NCBI RefSeq assembly: GCF_000718095.1
Contig: NZ_JOEI01000048.1
Coordinates: forward strand, 1-16,746
Reading direction: 5' to 3'
Source: Streptomyces scopuliridis RB72
GTDB lineage: Bacteria; Actinomycetota; Actinomycetes; Streptomycetales; Streptomycetaceae
Length of the DNA: 16,746 bases
In this document: positions 1-7,874 of the stretch, in pieces
Numbering within the stretch: the stretch's first letter is position 1
How the letters are laid out: the number at the start of each line of letters is the position of its first letter
Translations under genes and position numbers: made by a program
Notes under the pieces: generated by a model
Database searches by the model: none
The model's input: the letters and a program-made list of their open reading frames with translations, nothing else
What the model was told of the DNA's origin: nothing

Positions 1-552
1 GTGAGTTGCCTGCGCGTCACGATCGTCTTCCTACCGGATCCGTCTTCCAGGCGGATCCGGATCGACAAGATTGATCACGACGTCACACAGGCCCTAGTAG
101 CGCACGCCGGCATGGTTGAGGAGGCGCTGCCCGATCTGAGCCCGGCCGGTGTCCAGGCCGCGCGAGACACGCTGGTCGAGTTGGCCACCGCGGTGACACA
201 CTCCGGCTTCGACGATGTGAATACCCGCCTTGCCCCGGCCCTCGCCCAGGCGGCGAAGAACCTCGCAGAGCAGCGGCTCGCCGACGCTGATCTCTCGCCG
301 GCGATGCTGGCCCGGGAGCTGAATGTTTCTGTGCGTACTTTGCAGCGCGCGTTCGCGGCGGGTGGGGAATCGGTGACCGCCTACATCCGGGAACGGCGCT
401 TGGAGTTGGCGAGGCAGGCGCTGTTGGCGTCTCGGCTGGCCGTCTCGGAAATCGCCGCGCACTGGCAGTTCGCCGACGCCAGCCACTTCAGCCGCGCCTT
501 CAAGCAGCGCTATGGACTCACACCCACCGAGTACGCCCGGAAGAACACCTGA
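1..552 (+). CDS. AraC-family transcriptional regulator, C-terminal part (5' end missing or outside window)
   Basis: A transcription factor with the AraC/XylS double helix-turn-helix DNA-binding domain, at about residues 85-180 of the visible frame. The first HTH reads around LSPAMLARELNVSVRTLQRAF. The second carries the family signature SEIAAHWQFADASHFSRAFK followed by YGLTPTEYA, after which the protein stops. The family is normally about 300 residues, and only 183 codons are open here. The frame starts at the first base of the window, so the N-terminal sensor domain is probably upstream. The first ~22 codons do not look like the family and the true boundary cannot be set. No target can be inferred; the next intact gene is a minus-strand exporter ending at 987. 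The HTH assignment is secure, the completeness of the gene is not. Confidence 0.85.
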   Translation: MSCLRVTIVFLPDPSSRRIRIDKIDHDVTQALVAHAGMVEEALPDLSPAGVQAARDTLVELATAVTHSGFDDVNTRLAPALAQAAKNLAEQRLADADLSPAMLARELNVSVRTLQRAFAAGGESVTAYIRERRLELARQALLASRLAVSEIAAHWQFADASHFSRAFKQRYGLTPTEYARKNT

Positions 553-700
553 TCAGAGGCTGAACGCCGCCATGTTTGCCGGGTCGTAACGATCGTCGGA
601 GACCAGCTCCTGACCGTTAAGGTCATCTCATTCGATCTCTTCGAAAGCGGGTTGCCGCTCCGCGACGAAGCTCACGGGCGCGTCCCCGTGCCCGCACCCG

Positions 701-790
701 GTGCAGAGCATGGGTCACGTCTCGCCCGAGGTGGTGATCAGCGAACGGCCGGCAGAGGCCGCCGACCGGGCCATTCCTGGGCACGGGGGG
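701..790 (+). mobile_element. IS30-family transposase fragment
   Basis: About 30 codons translate to a segment containing VVISERPAEAADRAIPGHGGGD. IS30-family transposases have a closely similar conserved segment (ISERPAE..DRAVPGHWEGDL) just before the first catalytic aspartate of the DDE domain. The expected Trp-Glu is replaced by Gly-Gly and the similarity stops at the G-run. Neither the N-terminal HTH nor the rest of the catalytic domain is present, so this is an inactive relic. Recognition is from memory of the family motif, without an alignment. Confidence 0.55.
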
Positions 791-814
791 GGTGACTGTG
801 CGACACGAAACCGC

Positions 815-882
815 AAGCCCCTGGCACGGCATCGCCGACATCGAACTCGGCACCGCGGCGGCTGGTTCAACAACCAGCTCTG
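815..882 (+). mobile_element. IS3-family transposase (OrfB) C-terminal fragment, frameshifted
   Basis: One frame gives SPWHGIADIELGTAA and the next gives GWFNNQLWPP. Together they resemble the C-terminal signature of IS3-type OrfB proteins (PWRGIDDLELATLEWVDWFNNQRLH...PP). The join needs a frameshift near 865. Only about 23 codons are left, so the piece is inert. It lies beside an IS30 scrap of different origin, which points to repeated insertion and deletion here. Confidence 0.4.
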
Positions 883-986
883 GCCGCCAGTTGGAGTCAA
901 CGCATAGAGCCTCCACCAATCGTGGAGCGGTTCAGCACTGAACCACGTCAGGAATGTGCGCCTACGGCTAGGACGCCTGATCCACG

Positions 987-1610
987 TCAAACACTGCTCA
1001 CAGCCAACGCACCCGCAAGCGCGAGGATGCAGATTCCCGAAAGCTGGTCGACCCGACGAGCGATCGATCCCTTATACGACCGAAACCTCCATCGAAGAAT
1101 TCTCCCGGCTCCAACGTAGAGGCCACCAACGACGGCTTCAACGCCCATGTAGGCCAGGCCTAGAAGGGCAATGTGCAGTTCCGCATCCCGTCCACCGCTC
1201 GTGAATTGAGGGAGGAGTGCCGCGAAAAGCAGAAGCGCTTTGGGGTTGGTTATGGCGACCATAAATTCCTGGCGAGGGATCCGCCATCGATCGGTGCGGC
1301 CCTCTTCGTCCTCGACTACAGAAGCGGTCTCCGGCTTGCTTCTCAGTGCCGCCACACCAATCCAGGCCAAATACGCTATTCCACCCCATTTTATTACGGT
1401 CAGCACACCAGGAGACTGTGCGAGGGCCGCGCCGAGACCCAGTACGACGATACCGATCAGCAGAGTGAAAGCAGCGAGGCGCGCGAGGATGCCGATAAGA
1501 GCCCAGGAAGCGCCGGATCGGATGGCGTTACTCAGGCCCAATAGCTGGTTCGCTCCAGGGATTATGGATATCAATACGGCAGAGGGGAGGAAGTCCATCC
1601 AATAGATCAC
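987..1610 (-). CDS. LysE/RhtB-family amino-acid/metabolite exporter
   Basis: An inner-membrane exporter of the LysE superfamily, which moves amino acids or related small metabolites out by proton exchange; the substrate cannot be told. The 207-residue length fits the family (about 200-215). Six hydrophobic segments are visible, roughly residues 5-25, 38-62, 68-90, 118-138, 145-170 and 188-206. The N-terminal motif ISIIPGANQLLGLSNAIRSG corresponds to the family's PGP-type motif, and TNPKALLLFAALLPQF (121-136) is the conserved motif after the central loop. The acidic loop at about 93-112 is probably cytoplasmic. The start shown is GTG at 1610, but GGGAG lies almost against it; ATG at codon 5 is an alternative. 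It is the only intact gene among debris on both sides and appears monocistronic. Confidence 0.85.
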   Translation of the reverse strand: MIYWMDFLPSAVLISIIPGANQLLGLSNAIRSGASWALIGILARLAAFTLLIGIVVLGLGAALAQSPGVLTVIKWGGIAYLAWIGVAALRSKPETASVVEDEEGRTDRWRIPRQEFMVAITNPKALLLFAALLPQFTSGGRDAELHIALLGLAYMGVEAVVGGLYVGAGRILRWRFRSYKGSIARRVDQLSGICILALAGALAVSSV

Positions 1611-1730
1611 GCTCCCAGCATCGGGCGTGTGGCCGAACCTGGGGAAGAGGGCACCGCGAGATATTGATCACGCAGTACGACAAGCTTGCGGACAAAGACA
1701 TTCGGCTGAACGAGCTGCAGGCAGAAAAGT

Positions 1731-1850
1731 GGCGGTGAAACCCGTCATCGAGAGCAGCTACCGCCCGCTCAATGTCGAACAAGCCGACGCGTTCCGGACG
1801 CTCGGCTCGTCGGCGGACGCACTTCTGTCACTGCACGTCCATCGGAGGCG
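1731..1850 (+). pseudogene. Trace of an NB-ARC/AfsR-type regulator
   Basis: About 35 codons read PVIESSYRPLNVEQADAFRTL followed by GSSADALLSL. Actinobacterial AfsR/SARP-type and other NB-ARC regulators carry a similar stretch (S-Y-x-x-L-x-P-x-x-A-x-x-F-R-x-L-G) in the winged-helix region after the NB-ARC ATPase. Nothing of the ATPase or TPR parts was recognised. Just upstream, at about 1655-1730, another frame holds a charged stretch with QYDKLADKDIRLNELQAEKW and then a stop, which I do not recognise. Assignment is tentative. Confidence 0.3.
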
Positions 1851-1887
1851 GGGCCTATCAGGTGCCCCTACTGGCCTGCCTCGATGA

Positions 1888-2020
1888 ATCGGTTTGATCG
1901 TCGTCGAGAAGCTCGATAATGCGCGCGCTGATGTCGCCGAGAGCGAAAGCGCCAAGCCCGCCGAGGCCGTTGAACAGCGAGTCGCGGATCTCGTGACTTT
2001 GGGAGCGAAGAGCGCATGGC
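1888..2020 (-). pseudogene. Unrecognised minus-strand coding fragment
   Basis: On the minus strand one frame ends with a protein-like stretch: HEIRDSLFNGLGGLGAFALG, then DISARIIELLDDDQTDSSRQ, and a TGA just after. A glycine/alanine-rich hydrophobic segment followed by an acidic tail looks like a real C-terminus. The frame is closed upstream by TAG near 2052 and has no start codon, so it is a fragment. It lies immediately downstream of the MoaF-like remnant but does not match that family's end. I do not recognise it. Confidence 0.25.
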
Positions 2021-2029
2021 TGATGCGAC

Positions 2030-2298
2030 TTCGGGAGAAGCGGAGACTATCGTCGAGATCGACTCGCTCGTGCATATTGCGCTTGAAGTTCGATGCTTGC
2101 GTCACACTCATCTTGGCACCGCCGGCCGGAGGGTGGAGCTACAACTCTGCCCTGCGGTGCGCTTGGGTTCAGACCATGGTGTTCCCGTTGGCGGTTGCTT
2201 CGGGCAAGGTGAGGTCCCGTACAACGTCCCAAGGTGAACCTCACCTTGAGTGGCCCCAGGTCGAACTTGTAGCTCCTACCAACCAGCTGATTGGTCAT
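2030..2298 (-). pseudogene. Frameshifted small protein gene resembling MoaF-like/lipocalin-type proteins
   Basis: On the minus strand an ATG at 2298 with a good ribosome site (AGAAGGA about 6 nt upstream) opens MTNQLVGRSYKFDLGPLKV, like the start of small (~100 aa) MoaF-related proteins. The frame then breaks. A second frame continues with VVRDLTLPEATANGNTMV and a stop, and a further segment (about 2115-2035) reads VTQASNFKRNMHERVDLDDS. Family members have comparable blocks in this order (TFT.PEG.ANGNTETV, then VTQVQDF..G.V..N...PDG). At least two lesions are needed to join them, so the gene is dead or the sequence has errors. Family assignment rests on three short blocks and is uncertain. 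Confidence 0.38.
2205..2248. repeat. Inverted repeat CAAGGTGAGGT / ACCTCACCTTG
   Basis: Perfect 11-bp arms at 2205-2215 and 2238-2248 enclose 22 nt. The loop also contains AAGGTGA (2231-2237), which makes a second shorter dyad with TCACCTT (2241-2247). It falls inside the broken MoaF-like frame close to its first frameshift. It may be chance coding sequence, a lesion by-product or an operator. Confidence 0.5.
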
Positions 2299-2996
2299 GG
2301 CATTTCCTTCTCTTGATGCCGAAGAACCCGATTAATGCCTCGGTTACGCCGAGGCGGACGGACACTGCGACGTCCACTCGGCGAGGTCGGAAACCGCAAC
2401 GTAACGGGCTGCAATCATCGCGGCAGTTTGCGCTCAGGCTCTCCAGCTCTGGGCCGTTCAGAGCGACGACACCCATCGACGCGTCACAGGCGGCGAAGCG
2501 CGTACCGGCATCACTCCCCCCATGGGCTGAATTGAACGTTCAATTGAAACCGCGACGGCGACATCACGGCGTGCTCTAGCGAACGCCCGTCGAGGCGTCG
2601 CGCACGGAACCGCCCGAGTGGCTCCGACTCAGGGCCGGGCGCCACGAATGGCCGCAGACGCGGGTCGCCCAACGCCCACCGGAGAAGGTCTTCACGGCCT
2701 TGTCGACCCGGCCGGACGCCGAGGACAGCTCGGACCCACCCGGTTGTCGTGGTGGACTACACGATCATCTGAGCACCGCCGGGGCCTGGTAAGAGGGGCG
2801 ACCCCGGTCGGCGAACTGCCCGACCAGGCCCCCCGGTCGGCCCGGTTGTGGACTGAGCGCCAGTTCACTGACGTGTAGCTGCACCCACCATGCCACGCTT
2901 TAGTTGACACAACAACAACAGGATGTCATGGTTTACGTATCAACTAGATCGGCGGAGGTGGTGTGGGTGCCCAAGGGGACTGCGAAGCGAGTCTCG
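2299..2996. other. Stretch without a recognisable gene
   Basis: Short open frames occur on both strands but none has family resemblance together with a credible start. A 16-bp palindrome (2530-2545) is the only clear structure. A weak promoter-like TTGACA (2904-2909) with CATGGT 17 nt later precedes the LLM pseudogene, but the -10 match is poor. Confidence 0.5.
2530..2545. promoter_or_regulatory. 16-bp perfect palindrome, TetR-type operator candidate
   Basis: AATTGAACGTTCAATT is its own reverse complement over 16 bp and stands out as AT-rich in GC-rich surroundings. TGAACGTTCA-type cores are common in operators of TetR-family repressors. No intact TetR gene is in the window. The nearest downstream frame on the minus strand is the dead MoaF-like gene, about 230 bp away. 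It could be an orphaned operator from a lost regulator-target pair. Confidence 0.4.
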
Positions 2997-3257
2997 CTGT
3001 TCGGGTTGAAGAGCGGGGGTCATACCTGCCCCCCCATGAGCGGGCAGGAGATCGACGGCGGGGCGCTGCATGTCGGTGGAGTGGAGATGGTGGCGCCGGG
3101 AATCGCACGTGCTGTCCGCACCAATCACCTCTCTCGATCCAACCCGAAGTACGACCGACACGTGCCTCGCCAGCCACGGAAGCAGAGCATCCGACTGTTC
3201 GGCGAACAGGCTCCCCTCCCCGTCTGCGCGCGAACTGCTGGCCGGCGATGACGACAC
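2997..3257 (+). pseudogene. Decayed C-terminal part of a luciferase-like monooxygenase (paralogue of the next gene)
   Basis: One frame carries MSGQEIDGGALHVGGVEMVA and PGIARAVRT, then SIRLFGEQ. After a frameshift near 3210 another frame gives SARELLAGDDD. These blocks match in order the end of the intact LLM protein downstream: [39 protein letters not shown] and IRELLA. The N-terminal ~270 residues are absent. The segments diverge clearly from the intact copy and include LSRSNPKYD, close to the LSRFDLKYD seen in relatives. It is therefore more likely an older paralogue than a fresh partial duplication. It cannot make a functional enzyme. Confidence 0.6.
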
Positions 3258-3377
3258 GCGGGACCTGACCGGCAGGGAACTCGCGCAGGTCGCCCGGGAC
3301 GGACGTCCCGCCCGGTCGTCACGAACCACGCACGGCCACACCCCGACACAACGAAAGCGTTGAACGAAGTGAACACG

Positions 3378-4448
3378 ATGGATGTTTCGCAAATCGAGTT
3401 CGGTATCGACAGCTTCGGAGACCGGCCCCGAAACGACCGGGGCATGATCGTCTCGCACGCGCAGGCGATCCGCGCTGCGGTGACCGAAGCGGTCCTGGCC
3501 GACCAGGTCGGTATCGACGTTGTTGCGTTGGGCGAGCACCACCGACCTGAGTACGCGATCTCCAGCCCTGAGACAGTACTGGCGGGCATCGCGACAGCCA
3601 CGAAGCGCATCCGGCTCGCCTCGGGTGTGACAGTGCTGTCCTCGGACGACCCGGTGCGAGTGTTCCAGCGGTTCGCCACGGTCGATGCGCTCTCCAACGG
3701 CCGCGCCGAGGTGATCCTCGGACGCGGTTCCTTCACCGAGTCGTTCCCCCTGTTCGGGTACGACCTGAAGGACTACGAGGTGTTGTTCGAGGAGAAGGTC
3801 GACCTTTTCCATCGGCTCCTGGACGAGAGGCCGGTCACTTGGGAAGGCACCACGCGCGCCGCCCTGCACAATGCAGACGTGTACCCGAAAACCGATTCGG
3901 GACGTCTCAACACCTGGGTAGGGGTTGGCGGGACACCGCAGTCCGTGCTCCGCACCGCTCAATATGGCTTCCGGCTCATGCTCGCAATCATCGGCGGCGC
4001 CCCTGACCGGTTTGCTCCCTACGTGGATCTGTACCGGCGTGCTAGCGAGGAGTTCGGCACGACCGCACAGCCGATCGGGACGCACTCGCCCGGCTTCGTC
4101 GCCGCCACTGACGAAGAAGCCAAGGAGCTCTTCTACCCTGGGTACAAGGAGATCCGCGACCGGATCGGGGCGCAGCGCGGCTGGCCGCCGCTCCGCCGGG
4201 AAGAATTCGACGCCGAAGTGGACCACGGGTCGCTGTATGTCGGCTCGGTCGAGACGGTCGCGGCCAAGATCGCTCATGCTATCCGGGTACTGAACGCGGG
4301 CCGGTTCGACATGATCTACTCCGCCGCCGGCACCGTTTCAGCCTCCGCACGGCTACGTTCGGTCGAGCTGTACGGCACCCAAGTCATCCCTCGGATCCGC
4401 GAGCTTCTGGCCGAGCAGCCCGCGGCCACGGCGGGAGCGACGCGATGA
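3378..4448 (+). CDS. LLM-class flavin-dependent oxidoreductase (bacterial luciferase-like)
   Basis: A cytoplasmic TIM-barrel enzyme expected to use FMNH2 or F420 to oxidise or reduce a small organic substrate, which is unknown. It is about 356 residues, usual for the family. Landmarks are [10 protein letters not shown] at the N-terminus, GEHHRP (about 52-57), then [20 protein letters not shown] and [12 protein letters not shown], typical of the LLM subfamily related to TIGR03858. Later come [11 protein letters not shown] and [15 protein letters not shown], the conserved C-terminal block. The frame is open from TTG at 3360, but ATG at 3378 matches family starts better and has a weak GAAGTGA upstream. 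The stop overlaps the next start (ATGA, 4445-4448), so the two are probably translationally coupled. A dead paralogue lies just upstream. Confidence 0.9.
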   Translation: MDVSQIEFGIDSFGDRPRNDRGMIVSHAQAIRAAVTEAVLADQVGIDVVALGEHHRPEYAISSPETVLAGIATATKRIRLASGVTVLSSDDPVRVFQRFATVDALSNGRAEVILGRGSFTESFPLFGYDLKDYEVLFEEKVDLFHRLLDERPVTWEGTTRAALHNADVYPKTDSGRLNTWVGVGGTPQSVLRTAQYGFRLMLAIIGGAPDRFAPYVDLYRRASEEFGTTAQPIGTHSPGFVAATDEEAKELFYPGYKEIRDRIGAQRGWPPLRREEFDAEVDHGSLYVGSVETVAAKIAHAIRVLNAGRFDMIYSAAGTVSASARLRSVELYGTQVIPRIRELLAEQPAATAGATR

Positions 4449-5113
4449 CCAACCCTGTCACCACTATCGGGATCCTGGGAGCCGGGAAAGTCGGCACCGT
4501 CCTGGCGCGCCTGGCGGTCGCCTCCGGCTATCGAGTCCTGATCGCCGGGTCCGGTGACCCCTCCAAGATCGCGCTTACCGCCAAAATCCTCACCCCCGGA
4601 GCGACCGCCGTGTGGCCGGCCCAGGCCGCGGATGCCGCCGACGTGGTGGTCCTGGCTCTCCCGCTCGGCAAACACCGCGACCTCCCAGTTCCGGAGCTGG
4701 AAGGAAAGCTGGTCATCGACGCGATGAACCACTGGTGGGAGGTCGATGGTCCCCGCGACGCGATCCTCCCGCCCCATACCTCTTCGAGCGAAGTCGTTCA
4801 GCGGTTCCTGCCGGGCGCGCGTGTCGTGAAAGCCCTCAACCACATGGGCTACCACGACCTCGAAGACGAGGCTCGTCCAGCTGGTGGCCTCGGACGCAAG
4901 GCCATCGCGATCGCCGGTGACTCGCCCGAGGATCTCACCGTCGTGTCTGCGCTGATCGACGCTCTCGGATTCGACCCACTCACCATCGGCGACCTCGCAG
5001 CGGGCGTCCGGCTCGAGCCCGGAACCCCCGCCTTCGGAGCCAATGTCGACGCCGACCAGCTTCGCGCGCTTACCGCCACCCCTGCTCCGACAAGACTTTT
5101 TGAGCACTCGTAA
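4445..5113 (+). CDS. NADPH-dependent F420 reductase-like NAD(P)-binding protein
   Basis: A 222-residue Rossmann-fold protein of the COG2085 type, whose members include F420:NADP oxidoreductases and related predicted dinucleotide-binding proteins. [17 protein letters not shown] (8-24) contains the GxGxxG nucleotide-binding turn. The second strand ends in [10 protein letters not shown], a position where basic/hydroxyl residues favour [17 protein letters not shown] and [10 protein letters not shown] follow the fold's order. It overlaps the LLM gene by four bases (ATGA), implying co-translation. One reasonable inference is that it supplies reduced cofactor for, or acts on the same substrate as, the LLM enzyme. 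Whether it binds F420 or only NADP is not visible. A hairpin follows at 5132-5153. Confidence 0.82.
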   Translation: MTNPVTTIGILGAGKVGTVLARLAVASGYRVLIAGSGDPSKIALTAKILTPGATAVWPAQAADAADVVVLALPLGKHRDLPVPELEGKLVIDAMNHWWEVDGPRDAILPPHTSSSEVVQRFLPGARVVKALNHMGYHDLEDEARPAGGLGRKAIAIAGDSPEDLTVVSALIDALGFDPLTIGDLAAGVRLEPGTPAFGANVDADQLRALTATPAPTRLFEHS

Positions 5114-5131
5114 CAGAAAAACAGAAGCACC

Positions 5132-5153
5132 TCGGCCGGACCGGCACGGCCGA
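5132..5153 (+). terminator. Hairpin after the LLM/reductase operon
   Basis: TCGGCCG and CGGCCGA form a perfect 7-bp G/C stem with an 8-nt loop, 19 nt after the stop at 5113. It is followed by a pyrimidine-rich CTTCGTCTTC rather than a pure T tract. It fits an actinobacterial terminator. Confidence 0.5.
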
Positions 5154-5377
5154 CTTCGTCTTCAACGAATTTGTCGCGAATGGTGGTGTGTTCCGCCAGC
5201 CGATACCTGACGACATAGGAGTAATCACGCGTGCCGCGCTTGGCGAAGTGTGAGGTCATCTCCCTGGGTTGCATCGACAATGTGACGCGGTGAAGCGCCG
5301 CCAGGTGCAGCCTGGTACTACGGCGGACGCAACGCGGTTGTCACAGCGTGAAGATTGCAATTATGCATGGAGGACGA
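5154..5377. other. Intergenic region before glutaminase, with a possible minus-strand coding scrap
   Basis: On the minus strand, from an ATG at about 5259 to about 5120, a frame reads MTSHFAKRGTRDYSYVVRYR, then LAEHTTIRDKFVEDEVGRAG. It looks protein-like but runs straight into the antisense of the upstream gene and matches no family I know. No promoter for the glutaminase is obvious. Confidence 0.35.
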
Positions 5378-6700
5378 ATGCGGCCAATCATTCCCGACTA
5401 TCTGGCCGAGGTACTGAGAGATGTGGAGTCGGACACGTCCGGAGAGCCGGCGGGATACATCCCTGAGCTCGCAGCAGCGGACCCCGAGCGCCTCGGCGCG
5501 GCCTTTGCCATGATTGACGGAGAGGTCTATGGTGCCGGTGACATCGATATCGAGTTCACAATCCAATCGATCTCCAAGCCGTTCATATATGCGTTGGCCC
5601 TGTCTGATCGCGGATTCGACCCTGTGCTCGCCAAAGTCGGTGTCGAGCCGTCCGGAGAGGCGTTCAACGAGATCTCACTCGAAAGCGATACGGGGCGCCC
5701 TCTCAATCCCATGATCAACGCTGGCGCGATCACCGTTCACTCACTGGCCGGCGCGGAGGACCTGAATCCGGCAGAGCGTGTGGAACGCGTGCTCCACGGC
5801 CTCTCGGCGTTCGCCGGTCGACGACTGAAGATGGATGAGGCGGTATGTGCGTCAGAGATGGAGCACGCGCACCGCAACCTCGCCATTGCACACATGCTCC
5901 GTAGTCACAACGTCCTCACCAAGGACGCAAGGGCCATCGTGGACGGCTACACCCGCCAGTGTTCCGTGCTCGTCACCACGCGAGATCTGGCCATGATGGC
6001 CGCGACGTTGGCCAACCGTGGGATAAACCCTCTCTCGGGTGAGCAGGTGGTGCCGGAACCGGTGGTGCGTCAGGTCCTGAGCGTCATGTTCAGCTGTGGA
6101 ATGTATGACGCCGCTGGTGACTGGGCGACCCAGGTCGGTATTCCGGCAAAGAGCGGGGTGGCTGGGGGCCTGATCGGCGCGCTCCCCGGACAGATCGGCA
6201 TTGCCACGTTCTCACCACGACTGGATACTCACGGGAACAGTGTTCGCGGGGTGTCACTGTTCGAACGATTCTCTTCAGACATGGGTCTGCATGTGATGGA
6301 GGTCCCCGCCACTGCGCGTGCCGTCGTGCGATCCAACCATGTCGTTGGCAGCGGACCGAACGCGCTCCGGGTCCTGCAACTGCAAGGTGGCATCGGCTTT
6401 GCCGGAGCCGAGAGAGTTGTTCAGGAAGCCGTGGACACCTCGCCTTCGGAAGTCAGGGTGGCTTTGGATCTGACAAGGGTCTATTCGATCGACGACGTGG
6501 CACGGCGCGTGCTGCTGGAGGTCGCACGCCGGCTGACGCTGAATGGGCACGAGGTCTACCTCGTCGACCCAGAATCGATCATGCCCGATCCCGATCCCGG
6601 CGATGGTGGCCGAATCACACTCGTAGACAACGTGGATCAAGCCGTGATTCCGCCGCGGGGTGGCTCGGCGCAGGAGCCGGCCGCGAAGAGAAGGGCTTGA
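5378..6700 (+). CDS. glsA: Glutaminase with C-terminal STAS-like domain
   Basis: Hydrolyses L-glutamine to glutamate and ammonia in the cytoplasm; belongs to the serine-dependent beta-lactamase-like glutaminase family. From ATG 5378 (GGAGG at 5369-5373) the protein is 440 residues. The active-site set is complete: SxxK as S64-K67 in QSISKPF, N114 in MINAGAI, E160 and N167, Y191 in YTRQCS, Y243 in CGMYDAAGDW, and V261 in KSGVAGG. These fall within a few residues of the E. coli YbgJ positions. Ordinary glutaminases end near residue 310. Here about 110 more residues (RVLQLQGGIGFAGAERVV, ...VALDLTRVYSIDDVARRVL) look like a STAS domain. GTG 5348 and ATG 5363 are in-frame alternatives. It appears to stand alone. 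Confidence 0.93.
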   Translation: MRPIIPDYLAEVLRDVESDTSGEPAGYIPELAAADPERLGAAFAMIDGEVYGAGDIDIEFTIQSISKPFIYALALSDRGFDPVLAKVGVEPSGEAFNEISLESDTGRPLNPMINAGAITVHSLAGAEDLNPAERVERVLHGLSAFAGRRLKMDEAVCASEMEHAHRNLAIAHMLRSHNVLTKDARAIVDGYTRQCSVLVTTRDLAMMAATLANRGINPLSGEQVVPEPVVRQVLSVMFSCGMYDAAGDWATQVGIPAKSGVAGGLIGALPGQIGIATFSPRLDTHGNSVRGVSLFERFSSDMGLHVMEVPATARAVVRSNHVVGSGPNALRVLQLQGGIGFAGAERVVQEAVDTSPSEVRVALDLTRVYSIDDVARRVLLEVARRLTLNGHEVYLVDPESIMPDPDPGDGGRITLVDNVDQAVIPPRGGSAQEPAAKRRA

Positions 6701-6730
6701 CACATGTCGACAAAGGGAGGAATTCGGCTG

Positions 6731-6829
6731 ATGGAATTGTTCTCTATTCTGGCCCCTACGCCGAACAGACCCACCACGGATCACGCTGACCCACACGCCG
6801 CGATCGCGGGAGGAGGTCAGGGCGGCTGA
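6731..6829 (+). CDS. Possible small ORF, 32 codons, unknown function
   Basis: An ATG at 6731, with GGGAGG ending 10 nt upstream, opens a 32-residue frame. It starts MELFSILAPTPNRPTTD, continues DHADPHAAIA and ends GGGQGG before TGA. A further in-frame ATG lies at 6704, four bases past the glutaminase stop. The hydrophobic N-terminus and Gly-rich tail are unlike random translation, and it sits between two same-strand genes. There is no Cys and no modification enzyme nearby, so I make no RiPP claim. It could be a leader peptide, a small protein or nothing. Confidence 0.3.
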   Translation: MELFSILAPTPNRPTTDHADPHAAIAGGGQGG

Positions 6830-6889
6830 ACGCGCATGGTTGAAATTCGCACCCCACCGCAGGCCGATGCGGAACGGCGAAACCTCTGA

Positions 6890-7810
<921 letters not shown>

Positions 7811-7845
7811 CGGTGGATGACCGGCTGTTCCCCTGACGGCTTCTC

Positions 7846-7865
7846 ATGACGCGGAACCGCGTCAT
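7846..7865. repeat. Short hairpin downstream of haloperoxidase
   Basis: ATGACGCGG and CCGCGTCAT pair over 9 bp around AA, 36 nt after the haloperoxidase stop. With the larger hairpin 10 nt further on, it makes a tandem pair that could act as a two-part terminator. Confidence 0.5.
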
Positions 7866-7874
7866 CGCCGCCGA

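Larger units (their letters stand above)
553..986. other. Gene-free stretch made of insertion-sequence scraps
   Basis: No intact gene is supported between the AraC-type gene and the exporter. Two short transposase-like segments of different families are recognisable (701-790 and 815-882) and are listed separately. The rest has no recognisable coding signal. A run of eight G's at 785-792 sits just after the first scrap, near where its similarity ends. Confidence 0.6.

Noticed and set aside
2730..2772. Frame ending RTHPVVVVDYTII before a TGA, resembling a protein C-terminus
   Set aside because: Upstream codons in that frame are Arg/Pro-rich and featureless; too short to support a gene fragment.
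2940..4277. 445-codon open frame on the minus strand
   Set aside because: It is the antisense of the LLM gene and its dead paralogue; Arg/Val/Asp-rich with no family resemblance.
5281..5345. TGTGAC ... GTCACA pair before the glutaminase gene, like CRP half-sites
   Set aside because: Half-sites are about 60 bp apart, far beyond the 16-22 bp of a CRP site.
6731..6829. Small ORF as a RiPP precursor
   Set aside because: No modifying enzyme, transporter or known core motif nearby; kept only as a possible small ORF.
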